From Variovorax paradoxus (lineage in GTDB: Bacteria > Pseudomonadota > Gammaproteobacteria > Burkholderiales > Burkholderiaceae_C), in contig NZ_CP091716.1 of assembly GCF_022009635.1 (NCBI RefSeq), positions 4,541,001 to 4,605,000 of the forward strand: a DNA stretch of 64,000 nucleotides. Direction: 5' to 3'. A program made the translations under genes and the position numbers. Of this stretch, positions 19,986-29,675 are shown piece after piece. Position 1 is the stretch's first letter; every line of letters starts with the position of its first letter. The notes under the pieces were generated by a model. It saw nothing but the letters and a program-made list of their open reading frames with translations. It was not told the origin of the DNA and did not search any database.

Positions 19986-20780
19986 ATGAAGCTGCCGTCA
20001 ACACGTCTTTGCCTCGTAGCCCTCGGAATCGGCGCGGCATTGCTCGTCGCGGCCTGCGGCGGCGTGCGCAAGGCCACGGTGCCGATGGCGACCACGCTCG
20101 ACAAGAGCAATTGCGCGCGCAACATCGACACGCTGCTGGTCATGCTGCCCGGCGCCTATTCCACGCCCGACGAGTTCACGCGCGAGGGCTTCGTCGATGC
20201 CGTACGCGACGCCCGGCTCGCCGCGGACGTGATGCTGGTCGACGCGCACCTGGGCTACTACAACAACAAGACCATCCTCGAGCGCCTGAGCGCCGACGTG
20301 ATGGCGCCGGCACGCCAGCAGGGCTATCGCCATATCTGGATCGTCGGCATCTCGGTCGGCGGCTTCGGCGGATTGCTCTATGCGCAGACGCATCCCGGCG
20401 AACTCTCCGGCGTGGTGACGCTCGCGCCCTACCTCGGCGAACGGGCGCAGAGCACCGACATCGCCAATGCCGGCGGCCTCGCGCGGTGGCAAGGCCCGCT
20501 GGCCGATCCGGGCGAAGGCATTCCCCGCACGCCGAACGAAACGCAGCTCTGGCAATGGCTGCGCGGCTACGTGGGCTTCACGCAGACCGCGGCCCCGCGC
20601 CCGCCGCTCTATCTGGGCTACGGCGTGGACGACCGTTTCGCCTTCAGCCACCGGCTGCTTGCGGCGGCATTGCCCGCCGAACGCGTCTTCACGACCGAAG
20701 GCGGTCACGACTGGCCCGAATGGAAACGCCTGTGGCAACGCATGCTGCCGACGCTGCCGCTGCCGGGCTGCCCCGGCTGA
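19986..20780 (+). CDS. Lipoprotein alpha/beta hydrolase
   Basis: The 264 residues begin with a lipoprotein signal ending LVAAC (lipid Cys24). The body is an alpha/beta hydrolase with the nucleophile elbow GISVGGFGG (Ser near 120), a later Asp candidate in GYGVDDRF and His in TTEGGHDWPEW, completing a plausible catalytic triad. Substrate is unknown. It starts 10 bases after the HpaB-like gene and may be co-transcribed with it. No clear ribosome site precedes the ATG. Confidence 0.82.
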   Translation: MKLPSTRLCLVALGIGAALLVAACGGVRKATVPMATTLDKSNCARNIDTLLVMLPGAYSTPDEFTREGFVDAVRDARLAADVMLVDAHLGYYNNKTILERLSADVMAPARQQGYRHIWIVGISVGGFGGLLYAQTHPGELSGVVTLAPYLGERAQSTDIANAGGLARWQGPLADPGEGIPRTPNETQLWQWLRGYVGFTQTAAPRPPLYLGYGVDDRFAFSHRLLAAALPAERVFTTEGGHDWPEWKRLWQRMLPTLPLPGCPG

Positions 20781-20790
20781 CGGCCGCGCC

Positions 20791-21921
20791 TCAGCTCGGC
20801 TTCAGGCGCAGCAGCTTGCCGTCGGCTTCGTCGGTCAGCACGTAGAGCAGGCCGTCGGGGCCCTGCTTCACATCGCGGATGCGCGCCCGCCCATCGGCCA
20901 GGAGCTTGTGCTCAGCCACGACCTTCTCGCCCTTCAGTTCGATGCGGTCGAGGTAGCCGAACTTGAGCGAGCCGACGAACAGGTTGCCCTTCCAGGCCGC
21001 GCCGTAGCGGTTGCTCGAGAGAAAAGCCATGCCGGACGGCGCGATCGACGGCACCCAGTAGTGCAGCGGCTGCTCCATGCCTTCCTTGGTGGTGATGCCT
21101 TCGCCGATCTTGCCGCCGCCATAGTTCTCGCCGTAGGTGATGACGGGCCAGCCGTAGTTGCGCCCCGCCAGCGGAATGTTGATTTCGTCGCCGCCCTGCG
21201 GGCCGTGCTCGGTCATCCAGAAGCGGCCGTCCGCCGCGAGCGCCGCGCCCTGCCCATTGCGGTGGCCGTAGCTCCAGATTTCGGGCAGCGCACCCGGCTT
21301 GCCGACGAAGGGGTTGTCCTTGGGCACGGAACCATCCTTGGCGATGCGCACGATCTTGCCCAAGTGGTTGTCGAGCTTCTGCGCGTCTTCCTTGCGGCCG
21401 AAGCGATCGCCCAGCGTGAGGAACAGCGTGCCGTCACGCGCCTCGACGATGCGGCAGCCGAAGTGATTGCGGCTCGCCACCTTGGGCTGCTGGCTGAAGA
21501 TGACTTTCATCTCCTCCAGCTTCGCGCCGTCGGCCGAGAGCCTGGCGCGCGCCAATGCGGTGCTGTTGGCGGAGCCGCCGGCGTCAGGCTCGGAGAAACA
21601 AAAATAAACGGTCTGATTCTTTTCGAAACCCGAGTCGGCCAGCACGTCGAGCAAGCCGCCCTGCCCGCCTGCCGCAATGGTTGGCAGACCCGAGACCGGC
21701 GCACCGATTTTTCCGTCCGCAGCCACGAGACGCAGCCGGCCCGGGCGCTCCGTCACGAGAAAGCGGCCACCCGGCAGGAAGGCGATGCCCCAGGGATTTT
21801 CAAGGCCCGAAGCGACGGTCTCGGGGCGCATCTGCGCCAAAGCCTGGGTGCCAAGACTCAGCCCAATGAAGGCTGAAAAAATTCCAAGAAGACGCTTCGG
21901 CGCTTTACTCTGCAAGTTCAT
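20791..21921 (-). CDS. Periplasmic PQQ-dependent aldose sugar dehydrogenase
   Basis: This 376-residue protein of the soluble glucose/sorbosone dehydrogenase family (YliI/Asd type) oxidises aldoses with pyrroloquinoline quinone. It has a signal peptide (about 1-29, ending TQALA), then a six-bladed propeller opening with GLENPWGIAFLPGGRFLVTE and containing RNHFGCRIVEARDGTLFLTLGD (start of a blade) and WMTEHGPQGGDEIN. ATG 21921 has an AGGAAAAG site. It is convergent with the lipoprotein hydrolase and faces away from the NlpC/P60 gene. No PQQ synthesis genes are in the window. Confidence 0.9.
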   Translation of the reverse strand: MNLQSKAPKRLLGIFSAFIGLSLGTQALAQMRPETVASGLENPWGIAFLPGGRFLVTERPGRLRLVAADGKIGAPVSGLPTIAAGGQGGLLDVLADSGFEKNQTVYFCFSEPDAGGSANSTALARARLSADGAKLEEMKVIFSQQPKVASRNHFGCRIVEARDGTLFLTLGDRFGRKEDAQKLDNHLGKIVRIAKDGSVPKDNPFVGKPGALPEIWSYGHRNGQGAALAADGRFWMTEHGPQGGDEINIPLAGRNYGWPVITYGENYGGGKIGEGITTKEGMEQPLHYWVPSIAPSGMAFLSSNRYGAAWKGNLFVGSLKFGYLDRIELKGEKVVAEHKLLADGRARIRDVKQGPDGLLYVLTDEADGKLLRLKPS

Positions 21922-22003
21922 GTCTTTTCCTATTGGATGACATCATCTTGGAGAGAAATGACGACCGGAACCAGTTTCTACTGCTGTTCACCTCGACGTC
22001 GAA

Positions 22004-22078
22004 GGCCCATTTCGTGACAACCACTTATGGGCCATAAACGTTCACCGTTACATTTTTTCTTTGGCCGAATAGAAAAAA
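22004..22078. repeat. Two inverted repeats in the sugar dehydrogenase-peptidase gap
   Basis: GGCCCAT (22004-22010) pairs with ATGGGCC (22027-22033), and TTTTTTCT (22053-22060) pairs with AGAAAAAA (22071-22078). This AT-rich 241-base gap separates divergent genes. The repeats may be regulatory sites for either gene; I see no known motif. Confidence 0.4.
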
Positions 22079-22126
22079 TCCAAGTAAATCAATGGTTTAC
22101 GCGGGCAATCGCTAATTCTGTTTAAA

Positions 22127-22155
22127 TTGACATAACCGCGCGTCATCAATATCCT
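22127..22155 (+). promoter_or_regulatory. Strong promoter of the NlpC/P60 gene
   Basis: A consensus -35 TTGACA (22127-22132) and TATCCT (22150-22155) are exactly 17 bases apart. The expected start point, 6-8 bases downstream, coincides with the ATG at 22163, which implies a leaderless transcript. Confidence 0.65.
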
Positions 22156-22162
22156 ACGCGCC

Positions 22163-22738
22163 ATGCGTTTTTTCGTCCTACCCGCGTCCCTCCTGCTTGC
22201 CGTCGCTGCCCACGCAGCCCCCCAACAGGACCGATCTGACGACGAGATGGCCCGCATGCTTGCAGACAAAGGCCTGATCGGCCAGCTGCAGCAGGTCCGT
22301 CAAACAGTCTCCGAACGAACCTCCGACCTGGTGGTTACCGCCATCGGCTTCCTCGGCGTACCCTATCGCCGTGGCGGCAACACGGCGGAAGCAGGCTTCG
22401 ATTGCAGCGGCTTCGTTCGTGCCATGTACAACCAGACGGTGGGCCACATGCTCCCGCGTCGTGCCGAAGAGCAGGCCGCCGCCACCGAAAAGATCGACCG
22501 CGAGCAGCTCAAGCCCGGCGACCTCGTGTTCTTCAACACCATGCGCCGCGCCTTCAGCCATGTCGGCATCTATGTCGGCGAAGGCAAGTTCATCCACTCG
22601 CCCCGCTCCGGCGCCCAGGTTCGCGTGGAAGACATGAACGGCAGCTACTGGCAACGCCGCTTCGACGGTGCCCGCCGCGTGCTGGCCGGCCCGACGGACG
22701 AAGTGAAGGCGGCAGCCGTCGCGCACAGCGGCAACTGA
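22163..22738 (+). CDS. Secreted NlpC/P60 (C40) peptidoglycan endopeptidase
   Basis: This 191-residue protein has a signal peptide (cut about after residue 18, AAHA) and a C-terminal NlpC/P60 domain. The catalytic Cys81 is in GFDCSGFV, His133 in FSHVGIYVG and the third polar residue His145 in KFIHSP. Such enzymes cut peptide stems of peptidoglycan, typically between D-Glu and meso-DAP. The short N-terminal helical stretch lacks LysM or SH3 repeats. The start codon lies at the predicted transcription start and no ribosome site is visible. A strong terminator follows. Confidence 0.92.
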   Translation: MRFFVLPASLLLAVAAHAAPQQDRSDDEMARMLADKGLIGQLQQVRQTVSERTSDLVVTAIGFLGVPYRRGGNTAEAGFDCSGFVRAMYNQTVGHMLPRRAEEQAAATEKIDREQLKPGDLVFFNTMRRAFSHVGIYVGEGKFIHSPRSGAQVRVEDMNGSYWQRRFDGARRVLAGPTDEVKAAAVAHSGN

Positions 22739-22770
22739 GCCCGCTCTCCCTTTTCCGGGAATTCAGGACG

Positions 22771-22801
22771 AAAAAAATCCCGCCGCGGCGGGATTTTTTT
22801 T
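22771..22801. terminator. Bidirectional intrinsic terminator
   Basis: The perfect palindrome TCCCGCCGCGGCGGGA is flanked by a run of seven A on the left and eight T on the right. It can end both the peptidase transcript (plus) and the pyruvate dehydrogenase operon (minus). Confidence 0.92.
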
Positions 22802-22837
22802 ATGGGCGCCTGACAAGCGCCCTTTTTCATCCGGCAA

Positions 22838-24658
22838 TCAGCTCTTGCGGGCCGGCGGCAGGTCGGTGCAGCTGCCGTGCGCCACTTCCGCCGCCATGCC
22901 GATGCTTTCGCCCAGCGTCGGGTGCGGGTGGATGGTCTTGCCGATATCGATTTCGTCGGCGCCCATCTCGATGGCCAGCGCGATCTCGCCCAGCATGTCG
23001 CCGGCGTGCGTGCCGACGATGCCGCCGCCCAGGATGCGATGCGTCTCGGCGTCGAACAGCAGCTTGGTGAAGCCCTCGTCGCGGCCGTTGGCGATGGCAC
23101 GGCCCGAGGCCGACCACGGGAAGTGCCCCTTCTTGACCTTGATGCCTTCGGCCTTCGCCTGGTCTTCGGTCAGGCCGACCCACGCCACCTCGGGGTCGGT
23201 GTAGGCCACGCTCGGGATCACGCGGGCGTTGAAGGCCGCGCTGGACAGCTCCTTGTCGCCCTTCTGCTCGCCCGCGATGACTTCCGCGGCCACGTGCGCC
23301 TCGTGCACCGCCTTGTGCGCCAGCATGGGCTGGCCCACGATGTCGCCGATGGCGAAGATGTGCGACACGTTGGTGCGCATCTGGATGTCGACCGGAATGA
23401 AGCCGCGGTCGCTCACCGTGACGCCCGCCTTCTCTGCGCCGATCTTCTTGCCGTTGGGGCTGCGGCCCACTGCCTGCAGCACCAGGTCGTACACCTGCGG
23501 TTCCTTCGGTGCGTTTTCGCCCTCGAAGGTGACCTTGATGCCTTCCTTCGTGGCTTCGGCGCCGACCGTCTTGGTCTTGAGCATGATGTTGTCGAAGCGC
23601 GGCGCGTTCATCTTCTGCCAGACCTTGACCAGGTCGCGGTCGGCGCCCTGCATCAGGCCGTCGAGCATTTCGACCACGTCCAGGCGCGCACCCAGCGACG
23701 AATACACCGTGCCCATCTCGAGGCCGATGATGCCGCCGCCCAGGATCAGCATGCGCTTGGGGTCCGTGCCCATCTCCAGCGCGCCGGTCGAGTCGACCAC
23801 GCGCGGGTCTTTCGGCATGAAAGGCAGGCTCACGGCCTGCGAGCCCGCAGCGATGATCGCGTTGCGGAACTTCACGGTCTGCTTGCTGCCCGTGGTGTCC
23901 CAGCTGGTGCCCGAGGTTTCCTCGACTTCCAGGTGGTACGGGTCGATGAAGTTGCCGACGCCGCGCAGCACCGTCACCTTGCGCATCTTGGCCATGGCCG
24001 TGAGGCCGCTGGTGAGCTTGCCCACCACCTTGTTCTTGTGGCCCAGCAGCTTGGCGCGGTCGACCGTCGGGGCCGCGAAGCTCACACCCAGGTCGGCGAA
24101 GTGCTTGACCTCGTCCATGACGGACGCCACGTGCAGCAGCGCCTTCGACGGAATGCAGCCGACGTTCAGGCACACGCCGCCGAGGGTGGCGTAGCGCTCG
24201 ATCAGCACCACCTTCAGGCCGAGGTCGGCGGCGCGGAAGGCGGCCGAGTAGCCGCCGGGGCCGGCGCCGAGCACGACCACGTCGCATTCGACATCGACCT
24301 TGCCGCCATAGCTCGACACGGCCACGGCCGCCGAAGCGGGGGCTGGTGCCGGCGCGGCCTTGGGAGCGGGGGCAGCGGCAGGAGCCGGTGCGGCCGCAGC
24401 CGGAGCGGGGGCAGCAGCGCCGTCGACTTCCAGCGTCAGCACGACCGAGCCTTCCTTGACCTTGTCGCCCACCTTCACGGCCAGCGCCTTCACCACGCCG
24501 GCGGCGGACGACGGGATTTCCATCGAGGCCTTGTCCGATTCGACCGTGATCAGCGACTGCTCGGCCTTGACCGTGTCTCCGACATTGACCAGCACCTCGA
24601 TCACCGCGACTTCGTCGAAGTCGCCGATGTCGGGCACCTTGATTTGTTGTTCGCTCAT
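22838..24658 (-). CDS. lpdA: Dihydrolipoyl dehydrogenase (E3) of pyruvate dehydrogenase, with N-terminal lipoyl domain
   Basis: The 606 residues carry an N-terminal lipoyl domain (about 1-80; lipoyl Lys in [14 protein letters not shown]), an Ala/Pro linker (about 85-120), then the FAD/NAD E3 domains: [17 protein letters not shown], the redox disulfide [33 protein letters not shown] and the active-site [10 protein letters not shown]3 enzymes with their own lipoyl domain are known from betaproteobacterial pyruvate dehydrogenase complexes. Its start overlaps the preceding protease gene by four bases (ATGA). It is the last gene of the operon before the bidirectional terminator. Confidence 0.95.
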   Translation of the reverse strand: MSEQQIKVPDIGDFDEVAVIEVLVNVGDTVKAEQSLITVESDKASMEIPSSAAGVVKALAVKVGDKVKEGSVVLTLEVDGAAAPAPAAAAPAPAAAPAPKAAPAPAPASAAVAVSSYGGKVDVECDVVVLGAGPGGYSAAFRAADLGLKVVLIERYATLGGVCLNVGCIPSKALLHVASVMDEVKHFADLGVSFAAPTVDRAKLLGHKNKVVGKLTSGLTAMAKMRKVTVLRGVGNFIDPYHLEVEETSGTSWDTTGSKQTVKFRNAIIAAGSQAVSLPFMPKDPRVVDSTGALEMGTDPKRMLILGGGIIGLEMGTVYSSLGARLDVVEMLDGLMQGADRDLVKVWQKMNAPRFDNIMLKTKTVGAEATKEGIKVTFEGENAPKEPQVYDLVLQAVGRSPNGKKIGAEKAGVTVSDRGFIPVDIQMRTNVSHIFAIGDIVGQPMLAHKAVHEAHVAAEVIAGEQKGDKELSSAAFNARVIPSVAYTDPEVAWVGLTEDQAKAEGIKVKKGHFPWSASGRAIANGRDEGFTKLLFDAETHRILGGGIVGTHAGDMLGEIALAIEMGADEIDIGKTIHPHPTLGESIGMAAEVAHGSCTDLPPARKS

Positions 24659-25248
24659 TTGGACACTTTCAGTTTGAGTGTGAGAACGTCGACCGGTGGG
24701 GCCGAATTGCGATCGAATTCGCAGGCGGCGGCAATGCCTGCCTCCGCCACGTCGCGCGAGCTGCGCGACTTGATGTCATAGGCCGCGTGCATGGCGCCGA
24801 GCGCGAAGCTGCGTCCCGAGCCGATGGCCCAGAACTGCTTGAACTCGAACACCTCGCGGTAGCTGTAGATGCCGTAGATGCCGCTCGGGTTGGCCATCAG
24901 CATCGTGAACTGGCTCGACTCGTAGGGCTCGTGGTCGTCTTCCTTGGTCTGCATGAAGAACGAGTCCTTCAGCACCGGATGCAGCATCGTGAAGGTGCGG
25001 AAGATCTCGTGCTTGCTGCCGAACAGCAGCTTCTCGCGCGGTTGCGCGGCCAGCGCATGCTGCAGCACCAGGAAGTGCGCGGCGGCGCCGGCCATCGCGA
25101 ACAGGCTGGAGCCCGCCGCGTCCTCGACGGTGAAGATCTTCTGGTTCGTTTCGGCGCGGTGCGAAAGCCGCGTGTCGCCGAAGGTCACCAGAGAATCGGC
25201 TGCCATCGTGACCTGGCCGCCCTTGCGGACGGCCACTACGGTGGTCAT
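24655..25248 (-). CDS. HslV/proteasome-type Ntn peptidase (BPH-like) inside the pyruvate dehydrogenase operon
   Basis: From ATG 25248 this 197-residue protein begins [19 protein letters not shown], the N-terminal pattern of HslV and proteasome beta subunits, where Met removal exposes the nucleophilic Thr. Asp18 fits HslV Asp17, Lys37 fits Lys33 after a three-residue insertion, and [11 protein letters not shown] (Ser144) fits the conserved GSGG region. It therefore looks catalytically competent. The best match is the betaproteobacterial proteasome homologue (BPH), a family known as self-assembling double rings; this is recalled, not searched. No hslU unfoldase is adjacent. ATGA overlaps tie it to aceF before and lpdA after, so it is translated with the complex. 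An upstream in-frame ATG inside aceF was rejected. Confidence 0.85.
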   Translation of the reverse strand: MTTVVAVRKGGQVTMAADSLVTFGDTRLSHRAETNQKIFTVEDAAGSSLFAMAGAAAHFLVLQHALAAQPREKLLFGSKHEIFRTFTMLHPVLKDSFFMQTKEDDHEPYESSQFTMLMANPSGIYGIYSYREVFEFKQFWAIGSGRSFALGAMHAAYDIKSRSSRDVAEAGIAAACEFDRNSAPPVDVLTLKLKVSK

Positions 25249-26909
25249 AGCAGGATACGGCGATAGTCCGCGAGCACTTGCCCCAGGTAGGCGTTGAAAC
25301 GCGCAGCCAGGGCGCCGTCGATCACGCGGTGGTCGTAAGACAGCGACATCGGCAGCGTCAGGCGCGGCACGAACTGCTTGCCGTCCCACACCGGCTTCAT
25401 CGCGCTCTTCGACAGGCCGAGGATGGCCACTTCAGGCGCGTTGATGATGGGCGTGAAGTGCGTGCCGCCGATGCCGCCGAGCGAGCTGATCGAGAAGCAG
25501 CCGCCCTGCATGTCGGCCGAGCCGAGCTTGCCGTCGCGCGCCTTCTTGGCGAGTTCGCCCATCTCGGCGCTGATCTGCAGGATGCCCTTCTTGTCGGCAT
25601 CCTTCAGCACCGGCACCACCAGGCCATTGGGCGTGTCCGCCGCGAAGCCGATGTTGTAGTACTGCTTGTAGACGAGCTGGTCGCCGTCCAGGCTGGTGTT
25701 GAACTCGGGGAATTTCTTCAGCGCCGCGACCACCGCCTTGATGACGAAGGCCAGCATCGTGACCTTCACGCCCGACTTCTCGTTCTCCTTGTTGGTGGAG
25801 ACGCGGAAGGCTTCGAGCTCGGTGATGTCGGCTTCGTCGTTGTTGGTGACGTGCGGAATCATCACCCAGTTGCGGTGCAGGTTGGCGCCGCTGAGCTTCT
25901 TGATGCGCGACAGGTCCTTGCGCTCGACCGTGCCGAACTTGGTGAAGTCGACCTTCGGCCACGGGATCAGACCCAGCGCAGCGCCGTCGCCGCCACCCGC
26001 CGGCGCCTTGGCCGCGGAAGCCTTGGTGCTGACCTGGCCGCTCATCACGGCCTTGGTGAAGCTCTGGACGTCTTCCTGCGTGATGCGGCCCTTGAGACCG
26101 GAACCCTTGACCTCTTCGAGCGGCACGCCGAGTTCGCGGGCGAACTTGCGCACCGACGGGGACGCGTGCGGCAGCTTGCCGCTGGGCGCGACGGTCGGGT
26201 CGTGCGGTGCGGCGGCAGCGGCCGGGCTCGCGGCGGGTGCCGGGGCCGCCGGCGCGGGTGCACTGGTGGTTGCCGCAGCCGGTGCGGCGGCAGCGGCCTG
26301 TGCGGGCGCTGGCGCAGCGGCTGCGGTGCCTTCGAGCACGGCGATCAGGTCGCCGATGTTGACCGTGTCGCCGACCTTGACCTTGAGTTCCTTGAGGACG
26401 CCGGCCGCCGACGACGGGATTTCCATCGAGGCCTTGTCCGACTCGACCGTAATGAGCGACTGCTCGGCCTTGACCGTATCGCCGACCTTCACGAGCAGTT
26501 CGATGACCGCGACGTCCTTGAAATCGCCGATGTCGGGCACCTTGACCTCGACCGGACCCGACGCCGCGGGAGCGGCGGCAGGAGCCGGCGCGGCCGCTGC
26601 AGGCGCGGGCGCAGGTGCTGCCGCGGCGGGAGCCGCGGCTGGGGCGGGCGCCGGTGCAGCCGCACCCGCTCCTTCGGCCTCGAGCACGAGCACCACCGAG
26701 CCCTCCTTCACCTTGCCGCCGACCTCGACCTTCAGCTCCTTGACCACACCGGCCGTGGACGACGGGATTTCCATCGATGCCTTGTCCGATTCCACCGTGA
26801 TGAGCGACTGCTCGGCCTTGACCGTGTCGCCCACCTTCACAAGCACCTCGATCACCGCGACTTCATCGAAATCGCCGATGTCCGGCACCTTGACTTCCAC
26901 TGCTGCCAT
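25245..26909 (-). CDS. aceF: Dihydrolipoyllysine acetyltransferase (E2 of pyruvate dehydrogenase)
   Basis: E2 builds the core of the complex and moves acetyl groups from lipoate to CoA. The 554 residues contain two lipoyl domains (about 1-80 and 119-195, both with [14 protein letters not shown]), Ala/Pro linkers, the E3/E1-binding domain ([20 protein letters not shown]), and the acetyltransferase domain ending in [16 protein letters not shown] with the catalytic His. The stop overlaps the ATG of the BPH-like gene. The lipoyl domains match each other and that of the downstream E3 almost base for base. Confidence 0.96.
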   Translation of the reverse strand: MAAVEVKVPDIGDFDEVAVIEVLVKVGDTVKAEQSLITVESDKASMEIPSSTAGVVKELKVEVGGKVKEGSVVLVLEAEGAGAAAPAPAPAAAPAAAAPAPAPAAAAPAPAAAPAASGPVEVKVPDIGDFKDVAVIELLVKVGDTVKAEQSLITVESDKASMEIPSSAAGVLKELKVKVGDTVNIGDLIAVLEGTAAAAPAPAQAAAAAPAAATTSAPAPAAPAPAASPAAAAAPHDPTVAPSGKLPHASPSVRKFARELGVPLEEVKGSGLKGRITQEDVQSFTKAVMSGQVSTKASAAKAPAGGGDGAALGLIPWPKVDFTKFGTVERKDLSRIKKLSGANLHRNWVMIPHVTNNDEADITELEAFRVSTNKENEKSGVKVTMLAFVIKAVVAALKKFPEFNTSLDGDQLVYKQYYNIGFAADTPNGLVVPVLKDADKKGILQISAEMGELAKKARDGKLGSADMQGGCFSISSLGGIGGTHFTPIINAPEVAILGLSKSAMKPVWDGKQFVPRLTLPMSLSYDHRVIDGALAARFNAYLGQVLADYRRILL

Positions 26910-26960
26910 ATCGTTTGTCTCCCGCCGTGAGGCGCCGTTTCGTTCGTTGATTGTTGAGGG

Positions 26961-29675
26961 TCAGGCGTAGAGCGGGTTGACCTTGTCGACATTGATGCCG
27001 TACTTCTTGATCGCTTCCACCACCTTGGCCACCGGCACGGTGCCATCTTCGCTCAGCGCCTTGAGCGCGGCCACCACGATGTAGTGGCGGTTGATTTCGA
27101 AGTGCTCGCGCAGCTTGTTGCGGAAATCGCTGCGGCCGAAACCGTCGGTGCCCAAGACCTTGTAGGTGCGGCCCTTCGGGATGAAGGGGCGGATCTGCTC
27201 GGCGTAGGCCTTCATGTAGTCGGTCGATGCCACCACCGGGCCGGTGGTCGCGCCGAGCTGCTCGGCCACGAAGGGCACGCGCGGCGTCTGGTCGGGGTGC
27301 AGCAGGTTCCAGCGGTCGGCGTCCTGGCCGTCGCGGGTCAGCTCGTTGAAGCTCGGGCAGCTCCACACGGAAGCCGACACGCCCCAGTCCTTCTCGAGCA
27401 GCTCCTGCGCGGCAAAGCTCTCGCGCAGGATGGTGCCGCTGCCCAGCAGTTGCACCGTGGGTGCCTTGGCCTTGAGCGCGGGGCCCTGCTTCGACAGGTA
27501 CATGCCCTTGATGATCTGCTCTTCGGTGCCGGGCTGCAGGCCTGGCATCGCGTAGTTCTCGTTCAGCAGGGTGATGTAGTAGTAGACGTTGTCCTGCTTC
27601 TCGACCATGCGCTTGAGGCCGTGGTGCAGGATGACGCCGACTTCATGCGCGAAGGTCGGGTCGTAGCTCACGCAGTTCGGGATGGTGTTGGCCAGGATGT
27701 GGCTGTGACCGTCTTCGTGCTGCAGGCCTTCGCCGTTCAGCGTGGTACGGCCGGAAGTGCCACCCAGCAGGAAGCCGCGGGCCTGCATGTCGCCGGCCGC
27801 CCAGGCCAGGTCACCGATGCGCTGGAAGCCGAACATCGAGTAGTACACGTAGAACGGCACCATGATGCGGTTGTTCGTGCTGTACGAGGTGGCGGCAGCG
27901 ATCCAGCTGGACATGCCGCCGGCTTCGTTGATGCCTTCCTGCAGGATCTGGCCGGCCTTGTCTTCCTTGTAGTACATGACCTGGTCCTTGTCGACCGGGG
28001 TGTACTGCTGACCGTGCGGGTTGTAGATGCCGATCTGGCGGAACAGGCCTTCCATGCCGAAGGTGCGGGCCTCGTCCACCAGGATGGGCACGACGCGCGG
28101 GCCGAGCGCCTTGTCGCGCAGCAACTGCGTGAGGAAGCGCACGTAGGCTTGCGTGGTCGAGATCTCGCGGCCCTCGGCCGTGGGCTCCATCACCGCCTTG
28201 AAGGTATCGAGCGACGGCACGGTGAAGCTCTCCTCGGCCTTGACGCGGCGGTGCGGCAGGTAGCCGCCCAGGGCCTTGCGGCGCTCGTGGAGGTAGCGCA
28301 TTTCCGGCGTGTCGTCGGCCGGCTTGTAGAACGGCAACTCGGCGATCTGGCTGTCGGGAATCGGGATGTTGAAGCGGTCGCGGAAGGCCTTGATGTCTTC
28401 GTCGCCGAGCTTCTTGGTCTGGTGGACCGTGTTCTTGCCTTCGCCGATCTTGCCCATGCCGAAGCCCTTGACGGTCTTGACGAGCAGCACGGTGGGCTGG
28501 CCCTTGTGGTTCTGGGCCGAATGGAAGGCGGCGTACACCTTCTGCGAGTCATGGCCGCCGCGCTGCAGGTTCCAGACCTCGTCGTCGGTCATGTGCTCGA
28601 CCATCTTCAGCGTGCGCGGGTCGCGGCCGAAGAAGTTCTTGCGAACGTAGGCGCCGTCGTTGGCCTTGAACGACTGGTAGTCGCCGTCGTTGCACTCCAT
28701 CATGATCTTGCGCAGCGCGCCGTCATGGTCCTTCTCGAGCAGGGCGTCCCAGCCCTTGCCCCAGATCAGCTTGACGACGTTCCAGTTGGCGCCGCGGAAC
28801 TCGCCTTCGAGCTCCTGGATGATCTTGCCGTTGCCGCGCACCGGGCCGTCCAGGCGCTGCAGGTTGCAGTTGATGACGAAGATCAGGTTGTCGAGGTTCT
28901 CGCGCGCCGCCAGGCCGATGGCGCCCAGCGATTCGACTTCGTCCATTTCACCGTCGCCGCAGAACACCCAGACCTTGCGGTTCTCGGTGTTGGCAATGCC
29001 GCGTGCATGCAGGTACTTGAGGAAGCGCGCCTGGTAGATGGCCATCAGCGGGCCCAGGCCCATCGAGACGGTGGGGAACTGCCAGAACTCGGGCATCAGC
29101 TTGGGATGCGGATAGCTCGACAGGCCCTTGCCGTCCACTTCCTGGCGGAAGTTCAGCAGCTGTTCTTCGGAGAGGCGGCCTTCGAGGTAGGCGCGAGCGT
29201 AGATGCCGGGGGAGACGTGACCCTGGATGTAGAGCAGGTCGCCGCCGTGGTTTTCACTCTCGGCATGCCAGAAATGGTTGAAGCCGGCGCCGAACATGCT
29301 GGCCAGCGAGGCGAAGGAGCCGATGTGGCCGCCGAGGTCACCGCCTTCGGCCGGGTGATGGCGGTTGGCCTTGACCACCATCGCCATCGCGTTCCAGCGC
29401 ATGTAGGCGCGCAGGCGCTGTTCGATTTCCAGGTTGCCGGGGCTGCGGGCTTCCTGGGAGGGTTCGATGGTGTTGACGTAGCCCGTGTTGGCCGAGAACG
29501 GCATGTCGACCGTGTTCTGGCGGGCATGTTCGAGCAGTTGCTCGAGAAGGAAGTGGGCCCGCTCGGGACCCTCGCTCTGGATGACGGAAGACAGTGCATC
29601 CATCCATTCACGGGTCTCCTGGGCGTCCGCGTCATTCGCGGCCGAGCCGAACAGGTTCTCGGGATTTGCCGACAT
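26961..29675 (-). CDS. aceE: Pyruvate dehydrogenase E1 component (homodimeric type)
   Basis: AceE decarboxylates pyruvate with thiamine diphosphate and acetylates the lipoyl arm of AceF. The 904-residue length is usual for the homodimeric AceE type. Visible motifs include the thiamine-binding CGDGEMDEVESLGAI (GDG start), HPAEGGDLGGHIGSFAS near the N-terminus, and GGTSGRTTLNGEGLQHEDGH in the pyrimidine domain. It starts at ATG 29675 with an AAAGGAGAG site and leads aceE-aceF-BPH-lpdA. The upstream AT-rich gap is shared with a divergent two-component system. Confidence 0.97.
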   Translation of the reverse strand: MSANPENLFGSAANDADAQETREWMDALSSVIQSEGPERAHFLLEQLLEHARQNTVDMPFSANTGYVNTIEPSQEARSPGNLEIEQRLRAYMRWNAMAMVVKANRHHPAEGGDLGGHIGSFASLASMFGAGFNHFWHAESENHGGDLLYIQGHVSPGIYARAYLEGRLSEEQLLNFRQEVDGKGLSSYPHPKLMPEFWQFPTVSMGLGPLMAIYQARFLKYLHARGIANTENRKVWVFCGDGEMDEVESLGAIGLAARENLDNLIFVINCNLQRLDGPVRGNGKIIQELEGEFRGANWNVVKLIWGKGWDALLEKDHDGALRKIMMECNDGDYQSFKANDGAYVRKNFFGRDPRTLKMVEHMTDDEVWNLQRGGHDSQKVYAAFHSAQNHKGQPTVLLVKTVKGFGMGKIGEGKNTVHQTKKLGDEDIKAFRDRFNIPIPDSQIAELPFYKPADDTPEMRYLHERRKALGGYLPHRRVKAEESFTVPSLDTFKAVMEPTAEGREISTTQAYVRFLTQLLRDKALGPRVVPILVDEARTFGMEGLFRQIGIYNPHGQQYTPVDKDQVMYYKEDKAGQILQEGINEAGGMSSWIAAATSYSTNNRIMVPFYVYYSMFGFQRIGDLAWAAGDMQARGFLLGGTSGRTTLNGEGLQHEDGHSHILANTIPNCVSYDPTFAHEVGVILHHGLKRMVEKQDNVYYYITLLNENYAMPGLQPGTEEQIIKGMYLSKQGPALKAKAPTVQLLGSGTILRESFAAQELLEKDWGVSASVWSCPSFNELTRDGQDADRWNLLHPDQTPRVPFVAEQLGATTGPVVASTDYMKAYAEQIRPFIPKGRTYKVLGTDGFGRSDFRNKLREHFEINRHYIVVAALKALSEDGTVPVAKVVEAIKKYGINVDKVNPLYA

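Noticed and set aside
18299..20143. A 614-codon open frame antisense to the HpaB/AbfD-like gene and past its end
   Set aside because: It is a repetitive His/Val/Ala/Arg-rich translation with no domain and lies opposite a recognisable enzyme.
25249..25389. A 47-residue N-terminal extension of the proteasome-like peptidase
   Set aside because: It lies within the aceF coding end and would bury the Thr that must become N-terminal; the ATGA junction at 25248 fits better.
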